The translations under genes and the position numbers were made by a program. Positions 34,569 to 46,094 of a stretch of 64,000 nt of DNA are shown piece after piece. Position 1 is the stretch's first letter. Every line of letters begins with the position of its first letter. The notes under the pieces are model-generated. The model ran no database searches and was not told the origin of the DNA. It worked only from the letters and a program-made list of their open reading frames with translations. This DNA is from Persicaria tinctoria (Eukaryota; Streptophyta; Magnoliopsida; Caryophyllales; Polygonaceae), in NCBI GenBank assembly GCA_037127255.1, contig JBANSL010000009.1, positions 554,001 to 618,000 of the forward strand, given 5' to 3'.

Positions 34569-37500
34569 ATAGGGGAATCAGAGGTGCCGAACGATGGGAA
34601 CAGAGATCAGTTTACGTGCGAAGCTGAACTCGAGGAGGAGTTAGAGGAAAGGAATCGCCAGTTGCGGACTGCTCAAGACGAAGTGATCGCCCTGCGCCAG
34701 CAATGCGAGCGGCAAGAGAGAGCGCTAGGCAAGCGTCCCCAGGAGGGAAACGGAGGCCGCCTCGCCAGTGCCTTGGAGATCAATTCGCAAGAACTTTCCC
34801 TGACCAGAGGCGACAAGGAAAGTCGGGGAGGAAGCAAGGCGATGGAGCATTGGTCCGATCGCTTTCGGATTCGTGAAGTGACCGATGAACTCGACGGGCG
34901 CTCTTTGCGCTCGCCCCGTCGTGGCCAGCAGAGCATGTCCCTGACATCCTCGAGCGCGCTGAATCGTCGCGGTCGCAAGAGAAGGCGATCGCCCCGCCGC
35001 TCGAGGTACCGTGGATCCCAGCAATATAGAAGGCGATCTGATGAGTCGCACCCCAAGCATTATGTAGATAGGGAAGGACGGGAGCGATTGAATAAGCATC
35101 GCCGAGAGGCTCCTAACCACCAGGATCTCGAGGAGCCAGGTCGCGCTGTGAGAAAGGAGAGAGTCTCCCGAGCGGAGGAGCGATTGCTTAAGCTTTTCTC
35201 AAATCAGGGTGAGTCGCTACTGTCGGTGCAGGAGCAGGCGGAGACCAAGCTGAATCAGATGACATCGACGCCATTTACCCGCGAAATTCGTCACCAGCGA
35301 CCACCAGATAAGTTCTCTGCCCCAATTTTTGATTTATACGACGGGAAATCAGACCCCATAAACCATATCGCTTTATATACTCATAAGATGGCGCTGTGGA
35401 TCGAGAATGACGGAATGATGTGCAAAATGTTTCCTTCCAGCTTGGGCAAATCTGCCTCCCGTTGGTTTCATTCGCTGCACCCCGATTCCATCTATTCGTG
35501 GAAGCAATTAGCAAGGAATTTTGTAGCAAGGTACATTGCAAATAGCAGGGATCCCACGTCTATGGACTCCTTGTTCGCCATTCGGCCCCGGAGAGGCGAA
35601 GCTTTGAGGCACTTCTCCTCACGCTTCATGGAATGTTATGCGGATATCGAGCATTGCGACGAGAAGGTCGTTGTCTCAGCTTTCAGACTTGCCTTGCCAA
35701 GGGATAGCCGACTAAGGGAGAGCCTGACGTTAAGAACCCCGTCCGGCATGTCGGAGCTTCAAGAAAGGATTAGGCAGTACACCAAGCTCGAGGATGACAG
35801 GGGCTCGCAGCGTGACGGCAGGACACCCTCCCCTACTCGCAAGCCGTCAGCGCCTGACCAGCGGAAAGATCGGGGCAGCCACGACAGGCCAGTGTCGAAG
35901 AGCAAGGGGCTGCTCACTGTAGGGTCGCATGCCATGGCTCATGTAGCCGTAAGCACCGTCTTCAAGATCCCAATTTACAGAATCCTTACGCAAATAAAGG
36001 ATAAACATTTTTTCAAATGGCCAAACCGCATGAGAGGTGACGCAGCGGATCGAGACAATAGCAAGTTCTGCTCGTTTCATCGTGACAAAGGGCACTTAAC
36101 GGAGGAGTGTCGAACCCTTAAACAGTACCTAGAGTACCTGGTATCGAAGGGCTTCTTGAAGGAATTTATCCAAGGAGAGCCCGAGGCTGCAGCTCAGAAA
36201 GAGAAAGCAGAGGATGGTGGAGTGACGACAGAAAAAGAGGAGGTCCAGAGAAAGGTGATACACGTGGTCGAGGTGAAGGTTAAAGGTAACAACAATGCGC
36301 GACATGAGTATCGCAGGAGCCGCCACTCTTTGGAGGTGTTTGCTGCTTATGAGGGAGATCAGAAACGAGCAAAATTCTCGCCGGGAGGACAGCTAGCATT
36401 CTCGGACATGGATCTCGAGGGGATTCAGCAGCCCCACAATGACCCTTTGGTGCTGACCATTGGGGTAGGAGATTTCGACGTCCGTCGAGTCCTCGTCGAC
36501 TCCGGGAGCGCGGTCGATATCATGTTTTACAGGACCTTTGAGAGCTTGGGAAGGGATCGTAAAGACCTCATCCCCGTGTCGACGCAATTGGTGGGTCTTC
36601 ACGCACTCCCGGTGTGGCCACTGGGCATGCTTAAGGAGAAAGTGCGACTCGCCGGGAAGACCGTAGAGACCGAGTTCCTGGTGATCACCGCCCCATCCTC
36701 TTACAATGCTATAGTCGGGCGACCTTGGCTTCACGCCATGGGGGCGGTGCACTCCACGCTTCACCAAACGATCGTTTTTCCTCACCAAGGAAGGGCTGTC
36801 CGGATTCGAGCAGATCAAAAGGCAGCTAGGCATTGCACTCACGTCGGAACTGTCGGAGTTGGGGTGCATACGGTGCATCAGAGCCCTCAAGTTCTCGACG
36901 AGGTGGGAACGCAGCCCGGCGAAAAGTCAATTGAAGCCCTCCAAAAGATACCGGTAAGTACTTCTGAGCCCGATAAATATTTTTTAATTGGAACTGAAAT
37001 AGCGGGGGACGAAGCAAAGATGTTGGCGGACCTTTTGCGAAGAAATCGTGATGTATTCGCTTGGAGCCCTTACGAGATGCCGGGTCTGCACCCAAGCATT
37101 GCCTGTCACAGACTCAACATACGAGAAGGCGCCAAACCCATAGCACAAAGGGCTCGACGATCGTCCGTTCAGCACACCGAAGCTGTGCTGGCCGAAGTCA
37201 CCAAATTATTGGAGGCGGAAGCTATCCGAGAAGTCCAATATCCAACATGGGTGGCTAACACGGTGGTGGTGAAGAAGAAAAATGGAGAATGGAGGGTTTG
37301 CGTTGATTTCACCGACCTCAACAAGGCATGCCCAAAGGATATGTTCCCGCTACCAAAGATCGATCAATTGGTGGACGCTACGGCCGGCCACGAGCAAATG
37401 AGTTTCCTGGATGCTTATCGGGGGTACCATCAGATACCGCTGGCAGAATCTGACCAAGAGAAGACAGCTTTTCTTACACCAAGGGGAATCTTTTGTTACA

Positions 37501-38327
37501 AGGTTATGCCGTTCGGCCTGAAAAACGCAGGAGCTACCTTTCAACGGATGGTGACGAATCTGTTTAGGGACCTCGTAGGCAGTAAAGTCGAGGTTTACAT
37601 AGACGACATGGTGGTAAAGAGTGGGGCGCGGCAGACGCATCTCGATGATCTACAACTGGTTTTCGACAGGGCAAGAAGTGTAGGCTTGAGATTCAACGCA
37701 TCAAAGTGCGCTTTCGGTGTGAGTTCAGGTAAGTTCCTAGGACACCTAGTGACGCGGAGAGGGATTGAAGCTGACCCCGATCAGATCAGGGCGTTGCAAG
37801 AGGTTCGTAGCCCGACCAGTGTCAAAGAGGTCCAAAGACTAACGGGCATGGCGGCAGCTTTAAACCGCTTCATTAGCCGCTCGTCCGACAAGTGCTGTCA
37901 TTTCTTCAAGCTATTGAGGGGAGAAAGAATCTTTCAATGGGACGATGAATGCGAACAAGCCCTTACGGAATTGAAGCAGTACCTACAGGAGCCTCCAATT
38001 CTAGTAACACCACGTAATGGCGAAGAGCTCAATCTGTACCTCGCCGTATCGGAGCGGGATGTGAGCGCTGTTATAGTTGTTGATGACATCGAAAAGATAC
38101 AAAGGCCTGTATACTACGTGAGTAAGACGCTCCTGGATGCTGAAACACGATACCCGCCTTTGGAGAAGCTGCTTTTGTCTCTGATAGTAGCGGCAAGGAA
38201 GCTGAATCATTACTTTCAGGTGCACCCAAATCGCCGTCATCACATCGCACCCCCTCAGATCGCTTTTAGCAAGTTCCGATCTATCCGGACGCGTCGCTCG
38301 TTGGGCTGTGGAACTAGGTCAATATGA
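34569..38327 (+). pseudogene. Tat-type gag-protease-reverse transcriptase polyprotein (frameshifted at its end)
   Basis: The open frame reaches back to a GTG at 34527 inside the LTR, but its first ATG is at 34842; residue numbers here count from 34527. A charged, Arg-rich N-terminus leads to the gag core (about 264-425, LYDGKSDPINHIALYTHKMA). A zinc-knuckle-like CSFHRDKGHLTEEC lies near 513 and an aspartic protease at about 652 (LVDSGSAVDIMF). Reverse transcriptase covers about 890-1080, with GLKNAGATFQRM and the catalytic YIDDM near 1022. The first RNase H follows (RPVYYVSKTLLDAETRYPPL, near 1200). At about 38230 a one-base shift ends the natural frame; the expected continuation lies in the next frame (38308 onward). 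The element's life cycle would need this join. Confidence 0.92.
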
Positions 38328-39627
38328 CATTCGCTTTTTCCCTCGAACAGCGATCAAGGCTCAAGCGCTAGCCGACTTCATTGCTGAATTCGGACAGGGG
38401 CCCTCAAATGAGTCGCCGCCCCCACCTTGGCAAGTTCACATATGCAAGCAAGCGACTTGGGAGTTGCAAGTCGATGGTGCTAGCTCACGTCGAGGGTCGG
38501 GGGCAGGCCTGGTGCTCAAAGCGCCGACAGGAGAGATTGTTAGGACAGCAGTACGTCTCGACTTCGCGGCGACGAATAACGAGGCTGAATATGAGGCTTT
38601 AATTTTGGGTCTAAAGGCAGCCAAGGATAGGGGAGCAACAAGCATCTCGGTGACATCCGACTCTCAACTCGTCATTAGCCAGGTCAACGGGGAGTTCGAG
38701 GCAAGGGATGATCGGATGCTCGCCTATATGGAGAGAGCAAAGGGGCTGCTGTCAGACTTCCAAACTTGGGAGATAAATCAGATTCCCCGGGAGCAAAATG
38801 AGGAAGCTGATGCGCTGGCAGCTTTAGCATCAGCGCAAGGAAGCGGCCTAGGGGGAACAGTGCACATCGACATTTTAAACACACCTAGCATAGTTGCAAC
38901 GGAGGTCGAATGCGCCGAACAGGGGCCAAGTTGGATGGATCCACTCATCTCCTATCTCAGCAAGGATCGTCTTCCCGAGGATAAGAAGGAGGCGAGGAAA
39001 ATCAGATTACAAGCTGCTCGCTTTTGGCTCTCGCCCTCCAAAGAGTTGTACAGGAAGTCCTTCTCCGGCCCATACTTAAAGTGTGTACACCCAAACATTG
39101 TGCAGAACCTACTCTTTGAAATACATGAGGGAGTGTGCGGGGTGCACGCCGCAGGAAGATCCCTTGCACTACGAGCCATAACTCAGGGATACTGGTGGCC
39201 TTATATGCAAAAAGACGTCGAGTGCTACGCCAAGAAGTGCGACAAGTGTCAACGCTTCGCCAAACTGATTCACCAGCCTGCAGGGGACCTACACCCCATC
39301 ACTAGTCCGTGGCCATTCGCACAGTGGGGCTTGGACCTGATCGGGCCGTTTCCTAAGGCCCCGGGAAATAGACGCTTCGTCATCACCGCCACTGACTATT
39401 TTACCAAGTGGGTGGAAGCCAGGGCGCTCGGAAGCATCCGGGACGTCGAGACCAAGAAGTTCATCTGGGAGAATATCATAACACGCTTTGGGATCCCTTA
39501 CGCTTTAATATCCGATAACGGCACACAATTTAACAGCTCCGCGTTCAAGTCTTTCTGTACAGGTTATGGTATCAAGAATTTTTACTCTTCTGTGGCTTAC
39601 CCGCAGGCAAATGGACAAGCATCATAG
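38232..39627 (+). pseudogene. Tat-type archaeal-like RNase H and integrase, truncated
   Basis: In the shifted frame the sequence continues IAVITSHPLRSLLASSDLSG (end of the first RNase H region) and GQYDIRFFPRTAIKAQALAD. The second RNase H follows, with acidic residues in QVDGASS, NNEAEYEAL, TSDSQLV and NEEADALAALAS. Integrase follows: an HHCC zinc domain (HEGVCGVH ... CDKCQRF), then core aspartates in WGLDLIGPF and ISDNGTQF. The frame stops just after PQANGQA, exactly where the third catalytic residue, a glutamate, should stand. A deletion there removes the glutamate codon and shifts the frame, so the integrase is catalytically dead. Confidence 0.92.
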
Positions 39628-40151
39628 ATGGTTTAAAGAAGCGGCTCGACGCAGCTAAGGGAAAATGGGCGGAGGAGCTACCGGCCGTCCTGTGGGCTTA
39701 TCGTACAACCCCAAGGCGCTCAACCGGGGAGTCCCCGTTCGCTCTAGCCTATGGTACGGAGGCTGTCATCCCGCTCGAAGTGGGGCTTCCGACGATTCGC
39801 ACCTCTGCATTTGAGAGGGGAGGAAATGATGAAGCTTTACAAGCAAATCTGGACTTCCTACAAGAGAAAAGGGACGCGTCTGCCGTCCGACTTGCCGAGT
39901 ACCAGCGCAGCCTGATTCACTCCCATGGCAGCCGAGTGAGGGATAGGAGCTTCAGGCAGGGGGACTACGTTTTGCGAAAGACACTGGGCAGCGCTAAGGA
40001 CCCCGTTGCGGGTAAACTTGGTCCCAATTGGGAGGGCCCCTACCGAGTCACCTGCGAGCTAGCAAACGGCTCTTACAAGCTTGAAGATGCCGAAGGAAGA
40101 GCAGTACCACGGACATGGAACGTGTCCAACTTAAAGTTCTACTATATTTAG
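39621..40151 (+). pseudogene. Integrase C-terminal part, out of frame with its core
   Basis: From 39621 the third frame reads DGLKKRLDAAKGKWAEELPA, then VLWAYRTTPRRSTGESPFAL, and ends with the integrase C-terminal GPYRVTCELANGSYKLED and RTWNVSNLKFYYI. It is open to TAG at 40149-40151 but separated from the core domain by the deletion at about 39620. Confidence 0.9.
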
Positions 40152-40360
40152 TATACTTGCTAGGTACATTTCTATTGTTTTATTTGCCAAGACTCGTCGA
40201 ACATGAATAAGGGGTACTCTTTTTCCTTGTCGTGTGGTTTTGTCCCACGAGGTTTTCCCGCGGCAAGGTTTTAACGAGGCCCCCCATTTGTTTTTATTCA
40301 TGATTTAATCAAGTTTGAGAGTTCGCCATAATTGTTTACATTAACAACGTAAACATGCCC

Positions 40361-40510
40361 AAGCCATTATAGGCTCACACTAGTCCATAAAAGGACCCAA
40401 TTCCCAGCCATTATAGGCTCCCGTTAGTCCATCAAAGGACCCACTTCCCAGCCATTATAGGCTCCCGTTAGTCCATCAAAGGACCCAATTGCAAGCCATT
40501 GAGGGCCAAT
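40361..40510. repeat. Three ~50-bp tandem repeats in the 3' untranslated region
   Basis: CAGCCATTATAGGCTCCCGT followed by TAGTCCATCAAAGGACCCA is repeated three times with minor differences, then decays. Each unit contains two short palindromes (AGCCATTATAGGCT and GGTCC-like ends). Such repeats in front of the 3' LTR are common in Tat elements. Confidence 0.9.
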
Positions 40511-40880
40511 TCAGCCACTAATAGGCCATCCTAGAACCGTCACTTAGGACCAAGCGCAGCCACTGATCGACTTGATCCAAAAGAAGCAATCAAAGGCTGG
40601 CGCCGTCCATCGCTGAGCGACGGATCTCTTCGCCAATGAAGGCCAGTAGGAGCCAATCACAGGCCCTTGAGGTGTGCACCAATGAAGGTCAATCATAGCC
40701 AATCGCAGGCCTTGAAAGCACGTCTAGAAAAGATCCAAGAACGCTAGTTATGGTGATCAATACACGAGCTGCGAAGAAAGCCAACGAGCAGCGCAAAACA
40801 CCCATCTGGGCCAAAGACGCCTCAAACAAATATCGAGTCCGCTGGTCACCAAGCCGTAACAAGCAAACTCGAGGGGCTAT
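40511..40880 (+). other. Non-coding 3' region ending in the polypurine tract
   Basis: No coding sequence. GAGGGGCT at about 40871-40878, two bases before the 3' LTR, is the likely polypurine tract. Confidence 0.6.
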
Positions 40881-41292
40881 TGAGTGGGGAATTTCCCGCC
40901 ACATCAAAAGATCGGATCGCAAATAAGATCCACTCATATTCTACGGGTACCCAGCCACCAAGTTAATATATCTTAAGCTAATTTAAGGAATTAAGAAAAG
41001 ATCTCAACTGAAGGATAAACATAGCCCAACAAATCTGCCTCTCGTCAACAACTTGATACGGCAAGAATCAAGGATAAAAGTAAGGCCTAAGGTACGAAAA
41101 TACACACAGCAAACATAAGCTTTGATCTTTACACTTAGTCGAATACTAACTTGGGCGTCGGAGTGACCCCCGGGGACTCGAGCCCCGCCTTGTGTTCGTA
41201 CGTTCAACTGCAGGAATCGAGATCGTGTAAGCCGGAGCCTCGATTCACCCCGCCAGCATTCTGAACTCAGTGAGCGAAGAATTCCGCTCACA
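40881..41292 (+). repeat. 3' LTR (412 bp)
   Basis: The same ends and length as the 5' LTR, with three transitions between them. Confidence 0.97.
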
Positions 41293-41297
41293 CATAG

Positions 41298-42094
41298 TTT
41301 ATTTGAACACATCCAAAAGCATTTAAGCAACAAATCTTTCTTGTAAGTTCCCAAACAAAGCATTTCAGCATTCAGATACGTTTTGGAGTTCCTTAACCAT
41401 TTTTCCTTAATTTGGCAAAACATAGGCTTGTCTTAGTCACTTGATTGAGGGAAGTGCCAAAGAGTAGGACAACTAGCATCCAAAGAAACGTTATACCCTA
41501 AGGGAGTACAGTAGTTTCATTTTGATGAATCCATTGATTTAGTGATCAGTGTACATCTCCTAGTCTTAGTTTGTGCGGGGGATCTACATCTTGAAATAGA
41601 TTATTGAATCAGGGAAGGAAAATAGAACATCAAAAATTGGGGATAATCTATTTTTATATAATAGGGCAGGCAACTGGCAAGTTGTTGATTGATTGTAGAT
41701 CTTTGCAGGCAAAGCCGCAAACAACGGGGAGATGTATATTTTGATCTCTAAGAAACATTCTAAAGATTGAAGATTTTTGAGGCTAGCATTTCCCCTCATC
41801 GCCAAATATGTTCTCTTGTTTGACCTTTCGTTTTCTGGCTTCCTGCCAATTTCAACCTGGGTCGAATCCCTGTGTAGTGATAATCCACCTCACCTGGGTT
41901 GGATTATGATCCAAGTATGATACACCGTACGTTTTCGGTTTTCTTCCATCAGAACCAACCCAGAAAGAACAATCCTAATTGCTCAGCCTCCTCCATCCAT
42001 ATTAATCCATATATGCATTTATATGTGGAAGCTTCAGAGAATGCATATTCAATATATGCATATATTCAGATGATTTTCTCTTAAGAGTTGGGAG
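41298..42094. other. Intergenic region and likely promoter/5' UTR of the coiled-coil gene
   Basis: AT-rich sequence; no further gene is supported. The sequence from about 41990 to 42094 is probably 5' leader. Confidence 0.5.
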
Positions 42095-43666
42095 TTGCAT
42101 TTTGTTTCAAATAAGATAAGAAAGAAAGACGGAAGGAAAAGTGACCATCAATCTTCCAGGATAGGCATGGATCAGCGTGTGGAGAATCAGAGGTTGACCG
42201 AGCAGGTCAAGAGGCTGGAAAATGAGCTCCAGTTGCAGAGGGACGAGCTGGAGTTGGCAATGGCGGCGGAGGAGAACAACAAGCAAGCCATGGAAGAGTT
42301 TGCTTTGGTGATCAAGGAAGTCGCAGCAGAAGCTAACCAGGCAAAGGAGAAGCTCGCCTCATCGGAGGAACATATTCAGTTACTCAAGGAGGAAACAGCG
42401 ACCCTCAAGACCCTCCTAAACAGCAAACAGGAGGAGAATGAAACCCTGAATAACACCATTGACCGGCTCAGAGTAGAGGCCGAAGAGTCCCTCCTTGCCT
42501 GCAGTGGCAAGGAGATTGAATTCGTCAAGTTAATCAAGGAGGAAGAGGATGAGAAGGCCAGCGTGCTAGAGGAGAACCACAAGCTTTTTGAAGCACTGAC
42601 TGAACTTGGAGACAAGAGCGACACCCTAAGAGAGGAGACCGAGAAGCTAAGGAATGTCTTCCAAGAGGCCCTGGAGGAGGCGCAAGGGGCAATGGAGGCC
42701 CTCGACGAAGCCACTGCTGAGATTTTGCGACTCAAGGCTTCCCTTGCCGAGAAGGAGAGGGCTGTGGCCATCCTTACCCAAGAAACCGAAAGGCTTAGAG
42801 TGTATGAGGATGCGGCTCACCGCAACATTATGGAGCACAGGAGGCTGCAGCAGCAGCATCCTTCCAACAAGGAAACTAAATCCATATCCCTTGGGGGTGG
42901 GGGTGGGGCTGAAGAGGAGCTCAAGAACCTGGCTCCCGAATCGGAATCACATGGAGTAGAAGAGGAGGAAAACAGTAGTACCAATAATAAGAATGAATCG
43001 AAGTCACACGAGGCAGAAGAGGAGCAGAAGAAGCTTGTTCCTTCCTCTTCCAAGGACGAAATAAAACCCAATAATGGCCCAGAGGAGAAGGAGAAGAGGT
43101 TGCTTCCATCGTTTTCAAGGCGGTCATTGCTTCCGTCATTTTCGAGGAAAGATATGAAATCATCCCACGCTGTAGAGGACAAGGAGCATAGGAAAATCAA
43201 GAAAGATGGCTTGGTTGCGGACAAGGAATTGAAAGGGCATTCGAAATCATACGGAGCCTTCTTTTTCGTCCCCAACGTTAATGCGATAATTCCACTTCCA
43301 GGGATGATGACATCTAAAAGCAAAGAGGTCGGGGGAGATATAAGCGATGGGGATGATGCTATTACAGATTCGATATTCGATGCCGTGGACTCGACATCCC
43401 CACCGTCGTCACTTCACAGTCGTAAACACAGAAGGACGTCCTCGGCTATCAATGATGAAAAGTCAGCCAGCTTGGAGGAGTTCGAGCATGAAGATCTGAG
43501 TCCCCATTTTGATGACATGGAGGTTGAGAGAGCAGGGTCTCATAGCACTAAAAAGAAAGTGTTGCTTTGGAGGTTTGGGGATCTCCTCAGGAGGAAAAGC
43601 CATCATCCCCATCAAAATCCAATCCAAACCCAAACCCAAAACCAAAACGAAGTCGCAACTTTGTAA
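42095..43666 (+). CDS. Single-exon plant coiled-coil protein, WEB-family-like
   Basis: The longest frame is 523 residues from 42095. An internal ATG at 42167 (MDQRVENQRLTEQVKRLENE) is the more natural start, because it opens the coiled coil directly. About 25-260 is an almost continuous heptad-rich coiled coil (EEFALVIKEVAAEANQAKEK ... AEILRLKASLAEKERAVAIL). It is followed by an acidic/Gly-rich linker and a duplicated LLPSFSRRS/LLPSFSRKD. A basic segment near the C-terminus, KKKVLLWRFGDLLRRKS, resembles the tail signature of WEB-type coiled-coil proteins, whose members include factors in chloroplast photorelocation; this comparison is from memory. It has no transmembrane segment and no enzyme motif. 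The reading frame is intact with strong coding composition. The function remains open. Confidence 0.8.
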   Translation: MHFVSNKIRKKDGRKSDHQSSRIGMDQRVENQRLTEQVKRLENELQLQRDELELAMAAEENNKQAMEEFALVIKEVAAEANQAKEKLASSEEHIQLLKEETATLKTLLNSKQEENETLNNTIDRLRVEAEESLLACSGKEIEFVKLIKEEEDEKASVLEENHKLFEALTELGDKSDTLREETEKLRNVFQEALEEAQGAMEALDEATAEILRLKASLAEKERAVAILTQETERLRVYEDAAHRNIMEHRRLQQQHPSNKETKSISLGGGGGAEEELKNLAPESESHGVEEEENSSTNNKNESKSHEAEEEQKKLVPSSSKDEIKPNNGPEEKEKRLLPSFSRRSLLPSFSRKDMKSSHAVEDKEHRKIKKDGLVADKELKGHSKSYGAFFFVPNVNAIIPLPGMMTSKSKEVGGDISDGDDAITDSIFDAVDSTSPPSSLHSRKHRRTSSAINDEKSASLEEFEHEDLSPHFDDMEVERAGSHSTKKKVLLWRFGDLLRRKSHHPHQNPIQTQTQNQNEVATL

Positions 43667-44640
43667 TACGTGCTTTCAAACTCTTAATCCAATTTTTGTA
43701 TATATATATTAGAAAATAGAAACTGTAACTTTATTCTTCCAATGAGTCAAATACAGATTAAAAAAAAACAGAGAGAGAAGAAAAAAAGAGTGCGTTATAA
43801 TATGTATCTCAAACTTGCTGATTTTTTTTTAGATGTGCTTAGCTTGCAGCTAAAGAAAAGCACATATATATAGTTGTCAACAATAACTCCCGCTAATAAG
43901 GACCAGAAACTGTTAAGAATACCTTTCAAACCTTTTATAACATTTTCATCCATACGGGCATGTTTGCTCATTTCTTGGCTGAAAAGATGGAAAGGTATCG
44001 ATTTATTTTTAATTATTGCTTATTTTAATGTTGTTTTGTTGTAATGAACAAATGCTTTGTCACAATTGTTACGATAAAGAGATCAAAATATCATTGTGGC
44101 TATGAGCGAGTCAAGTTATAAAATAGAAGTTTAGATTTGAATGGATGGAATGATCTTAGTTAATGAGTTTTGTGCTAAGAAATAAGAATAAGGTGATCAT
44201 TCTCAAAATGAAAGATCATGTGTCAAGTCGATTTCGTTCTAGATATGTAGAAGAAGAGGTTCATATGACAAACTACCAATATTTTTACGTTAACATATTT
44301 GATCTGTCAAGTAATTATTAATTAGAGTAATGTATTATTTATTGATTGATTAAGTTTTGAACGGATTGTTATTATTAGAAGTATAATTAATATCAGGAGA
44401 TGGAGAATCGTTTCAACGAGACAAATACTACATTACTCACATATCATGCAAGTCTTAATCCCAAGAATTCGTTCTCCAATTACCGTCAGTCTAAGCTACT
44501 TTAAATTGTGGAGCTATATCCACAAGACTTTTTCAGACACTGATCAAATGATATGCACTCAAGTAAGAATTAGAAGTATGGATTACATCTACGAGGGAAA
44601 AGGAAGTATATTCTGCGTTGGAAGATCTAGGAGACGTTGC
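43667..44640. other. 3' flank and intergenic sequence, no gene seen
   Basis: AT-rich sequence with short frames only. The first ~100 bases are probably the 3' UTR of the coiled-coil gene. Confidence 0.5.
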
Positions 44641-45480
44641 TAATAAGATGGATGAGGGTGGAATTAACAAATGTTTTCCCTTAGTATATCGTCTTATCTA
44701 GTTGGTTTCGTCGGAGATTCGAAACCTCCTTTGTTTGTTTTTTCTCGTTCTCGCTTGTTTCAAATCCGTCTGAGCTCAAACTTATTTTAAAACATTTCTA
44801 ATTCAAATCCCGACATTATGAACACATAAATGACTCCAAACGAGGACTAGGGGGGGAACGGAAGTGGAAACAACCTTCTAATTCCGATTTTTGGGTTGTT
44901 TTTGAGAGAGGAGATCTTTATGATGAAGTTTTATGGCTATTTAGGGTCTGGAAAACAAGAAATGGGAGTGGGGGGAGAGAGAGATGGATCAAAGGAGAGA
45001 AAAGGTGGGTTTTTTTGCTTCTAAGGTTTTTGATCTTCTTTTGGAGGCTAGGGTTTTTCAGGTGGCTCGGAATTTGAGGGATGAGGAGCAATTTAGGGTT
45101 TGGTGCTTACTTATATAGGAGGGAGTAATGGCTCCTTAGGGTTATAATGAGGAAAATGTCAAAAACTTTAAGAGAGAGAGAGAGGCGTGAGGAGTGAGAG
45201 CGTGAGGAGTGAGAGTGTGATGAGTGATTCTGCTCATCCGACCCCGAGTCCCTACATCCTATCCCAAAATCCGACTCGAGATTCAAATTCATTTCAAACG
45301 ACTCTCGAGAATTCCTAAAATTGAAATCCGATTGATAAGGCTTAGAATTCCTAAAATTGGAATTTAAACGAGTGTCGTGATATTTTCTACGGACTTTCCA
45401 AAAATAGAAATTGTTTGAGGACGGTTTTCCCGAAAACTTTCCTATTTTGAAAATTTTAAAAGCCGATCTTTACACAACAA
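44640..45480 (-). mobile_element. Probable LTR-retrotransposon remnant, minus orientation
   Basis: On the minus strand a TGTAAAGATCGGC-type start (near 45474) is followed by LTR-like sequence. It has a TATA box (CTCCTATATAAGTAAGC, about 45108-45124) and then AAACCCTA-rich leader sequence. No second LTR, PBS or clear right end was found, so it is a remnant at best. Confidence 0.35.
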
Positions 45481-45813
45481 ATGATACCCCGATTTTTTCG
45501 ACAACATTCGCAATCTTCGACTTTGGCATCACTATTGGGGAAAACATGTAGCTACTCACTCGATCTTCTTTACAAATGAGTACTTATATAGATGTGCAAA
45601 ATATTTTGTACAACTCTTAAATTACAAGAAACTATCAAGCTGGAGCACGATAGGGGCAAGGGGAATCTCCCTAACACACCACTATTGATCAACTCTCACA
45701 CAACAAACCTAGGATGAATACTCACAACTCCACACCCAAAATGATTGCATAAGGTTGGCCTGAAACCACCGACGTCCTATACTATCGAAACATTTCTAGC
45801 CAATCTATTAATC
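45481..45813. other. Spacer, no feature seen
   Basis: Low-complexity AT-rich sequence, possibly more of the retroelement remnant. Confidence 0.4.
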
Positions 45814-46039
45814 TATCTATTAATATTACTAATTCTGCTAGCATTTTGCTGACGTGTTACGCCCAAAATTAAAGTTGAATTTTTTATTCACATGAGATTT
45901 TCTTATTGGTCAATATTATTATGGAAACTTTAAAATATTTGTTTCCTATTTTAAATATGATTTGAATCCGTTCCTTTTTTCCGGTTATATTGTCGTAAAT
46001 ATTGAGACATGTTTCCATTTTTTTTTTCCGATTGCAATA

Positions 46040-46094
<55 letters not shown>

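Larger units (their letters stand above)
34138..41292 (+). mobile_element. Ty3/gypsy Tat-type LTR retrotransposon, 7.2 kb, TSD CATAG
   Basis: Two 412-bp LTRs (34138-34549 and 40881-41292) start TGAGTGGGGAATT and end CCGCTCACA. They differ at only three positions, all transitions. CATAG flanks the element (34133-34137 and 41293-41297). The coding order is gag, protease, reverse transcriptase, RNase H, second (archaeal-type) RNase H, integrase. The second RNase H places it in the Tat/Ogre/Retand branch of plant Ty3/gypsy. A frameshift near 38230 and a small deletion at 39620 disable it despite its youth. Confidence 0.95.

Noticed and set aside
41899..42084. 61-codon frame before the coiled-coil gene as an extra first exon
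   Set aside because: Its composition is not coding-like, no donor joins it to 42095 in frame, and the single-exon gene is complete without it.
44446..44643. 65-codon + strand frame
   Set aside because: Isolated, with no domain, no splice context and no neighbours suggesting a gene.
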